Assembly (NCBI GenBank): GCA_024650095.1
Contig: JANKMV010000145.1
Coordinates: 1-5,871 of the forward strand
Direction of reading: 5' to 3'
DNA length: 5,871 bases
From: Bacillota bacterium
GTDB lineage: Bacteria > Bacillota > Dethiobacteria > Dethiobacterales > Dethiobacteraceae
The position numbers and the translations under genes were made by a program. A model generated the notes under the pieces. It saw only the letters and a program-made list of their open reading frames with translations. It searched no databases and was not told where the DNA came from. Every line of letters starts with the position of its first letter. The stretch's first letter is position 1. Positions 4,828-5,871 of the stretch are shown piece after piece.

Positions 4828-5871
4828 ATGGTACTTGACCCCACAAAGCATGCTGACTGGGAAATTGCCGAAGATGCAGAGAAGACGATGAAGACAGTTA
4901 CTCAACTAGGTGAAGAGTTGGGACTGGCAGAGGAAGAACTGCTACCTTACGGCCACTACGTAGCGAAAATCGATTTCGCTAAAGTATTAGAACGTCTAAA
5001 GGATCGTCCTGATGGCAAATACATAGACGTAACAGCCATCACCCCCACTCCTCTTGGTGAAGGTAAATCAACTTCAACCATGGGATTAGTTCAGGGACTT
5101 GGCAAGCGTGGTAAGAATGTTATGGCTACGATTCGGCAGCCGTCTGGCGGCCCCACAATGAACGTAAAAGGCTCTGCCGCTGGTGGTGGTTTATCGCAGT
5201 GCATTCCGTTAACACCATTTTCATTAGGCTTGACGGGTGATATTAACGCTATTATGAACGCACATAACCTAGCCATGGTGGCAGTAACTTCACGCATCCA
5301 GCACGAATTTAACTCCAGTGATGCCTTCATGGAAAGAAGAGGCCTGAAAAGATTAAACATTGACCCACGTAATGTGGAAATGAAGTGGATTATTGACTTC
5401 TGTGCCCAAGCACTACGTAATATTATTATTGGTCTTGGTGGTAAAAGCGACGGTTTCATGATGAGCTCTGGCTTTGCCATCGCTGTATCCTCTGAAGTTA
5501 TGGCCATTTTGGCTGTGGCAAGAGACTTAAAAGATATGCGTGAGCGGATGGGCCGTATTGTCGTGGCTTATAACAAGCAAGGAGGCCCTGTCACCACAGA
5601 AGATCTTGGTGTAGCTGGGGCTATGACGGCTTGGATGGTTGATGCCATTAAGCCCAACTTGCTGCAGACCATTGAAGGTCAACCCACATTAGTTCATGCA
5701 GGTCCTTTTGCCAACATCGCCATTGGTCAGTCTTCCATTATTGCCGACCGTGTTGCTCTTAAGTTAAGCGACTATGTTGTCACCGAATCTGGCTTTGCTG
5801 CGGATATCGGTTTTGAGAATGACATGGTGAACTTTACTTTCATCCATGAGGAGTTGCTTAATGTCTATTGT
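4828..5871 (+). CDS. fhs: Fhs, formate-tetrahydrofolate ligase (partial, runs off the window)
   Basis: Fhs joins formate to tetrahydrofolate at the cost of ATP, giving 10-formyl-THF for purine synthesis, initiator formyl-Met and, in acetogens, the methyl branch of the Wood-Ljungdahl pathway. It is cytoplasmic. The window holds 348 codons of an expected 555-590. Visible are the P-loop [11 protein letters not shown] (72-82, K80), KGSAAGGG (114-121) in place of the more common KGGAAGGG, the [15 protein letters not shown] block, [11 protein letters not shown], and [15 protein letters not shown] (290-304). The [22 protein letters not shown] stretch marks the longer clostridial type. Up to GFAADIGFE (residue 330) the match is excellent. 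The family then continues with a KFWN-x-KCR type segment, whereas here residues 331-348 read [18 protein letters not shown], which I cannot align. The second family signature lies outside the window. Confidence 0.93.
   Translation, partial: MVLDPTKHADWEIAEDAEKTMKTVTQLGEELGLAEEELLPYGHYVAKIDFAKVLERLKDRPDGKYIDVTAITPTPLGEGKSTSTMGLVQGLGKRGKNVMATIRQPSGGPTMNVKGSAAGGGLSQCIPLTPFSLGLTGDINAIMNAHNLAMVAVTSRIQHEFNSSDAFMERRGLKRLNIDPRNVEMKWIIDFCAQALRNIIIGLGGKSDGFMMSSGFAIAVSSEVMAILAVARDLKDMRERMGRIVVAYNKQGGPVTTEDLGVAGAMTAWMVDAIKPNLLQTIEGQPTLVHAGPFANIAIGQSSIIADRVALKLSDYVVTESGFAADIGFENDMVNFTFIHEELLNVYC
5818..5871. other. Divergent window end within fhs
   Basis: From 5818 the sequence stops matching the formate-tetrahydrofolate ligase family, although the frame stays open. 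None of the three forward frames gives the expected KFWN-KCR segment, so a simple frameshift does not explain it. The change may mark the edge of an inserted element, a chimeric assembly end or real local divergence. The segment is too short (54 bases) to identify. Confidence 0.45.

Noticed and set aside
5091..5507. Reverse-strand open frame of 138 codons
   Set aside because: It is a mirror of the conserved fhs coding sequence, with no motif of its own.
5818..5871. Intein or group II intron start within fhs
   Set aside because: The first foreign residue is Asn rather than Cys, Ser or Ala, and the first bases do not resemble the GUGYG start of group II introns; too little sequence remains to say more.

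Overview
The window looks like a piece of chromosome from a low-to-mid GC anaerobic member of the Firmicutes. The reasons are strong AGGAGG-type ribosome binding sites, GTG and TTG starts, an FtsH with the usual Gram-positive beginning, and a formate-tetrahydrofolate ligase of the form common in clostridia and Negativicutes. A Sporomusa-like or Peptococcaceae-like host is possible, but I cannot fix the lineage from sequence alone. All real genes are on the + strand.

Layout. Positions 2-289 hold the C-terminal end of mobA. It is followed, with the Shine-Dalgarno sequence directly behind its stop codon, by mobB (303-806). A 285-base gap (807-1091) holds a doubtful 48-codon frame, a TGTGA-N4-TCACA palindrome, a weak promoter-like pair and a hairpin. 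Next come moaA (1092-2078) and, 15 bases later, a stand-alone MOSC-domain gene (2094-2531). A good promoter (2552-2580) then leads into ftsH (2627-4584), which ends at a clear intrinsic terminator (4590-4621). A leader of about 200 bases with a possible stem precedes fhs (4828 to the window edge).

How the genes fit together. MoaA starts molybdopterin synthesis from GTP. MobA attaches GMP to make the MGD form of the cofactor, and MobB is its GTP-binding partner. The MOSC protein probably handles sulfur for this or another metal-sulfur cofactor. Bis-MGD enzymes include formate dehydrogenases, and Fhs activates formate onto tetrahydrofolate. A shared formate/C1 theme is therefore conceivable, but ftsH and a terminator lie between the two parts, so the link is only an inference.

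Two things stand out. First, ftsH carries a one-base frameshift near position 3641, which separates the AAA+ ATPase from the zinc protease. Just downstream, in the correct frame, is a textbook -1 slippery heptamer (TTTAAAA, 3649-3655) that would restore the reading frame. Second, fhs matches its family well up to residue 330; the last 18 codons of the window remain open but no longer resemble the family. I see no CRISPR array, tRNA, rRNA, complete mobile element or clearly new multi-gene system.
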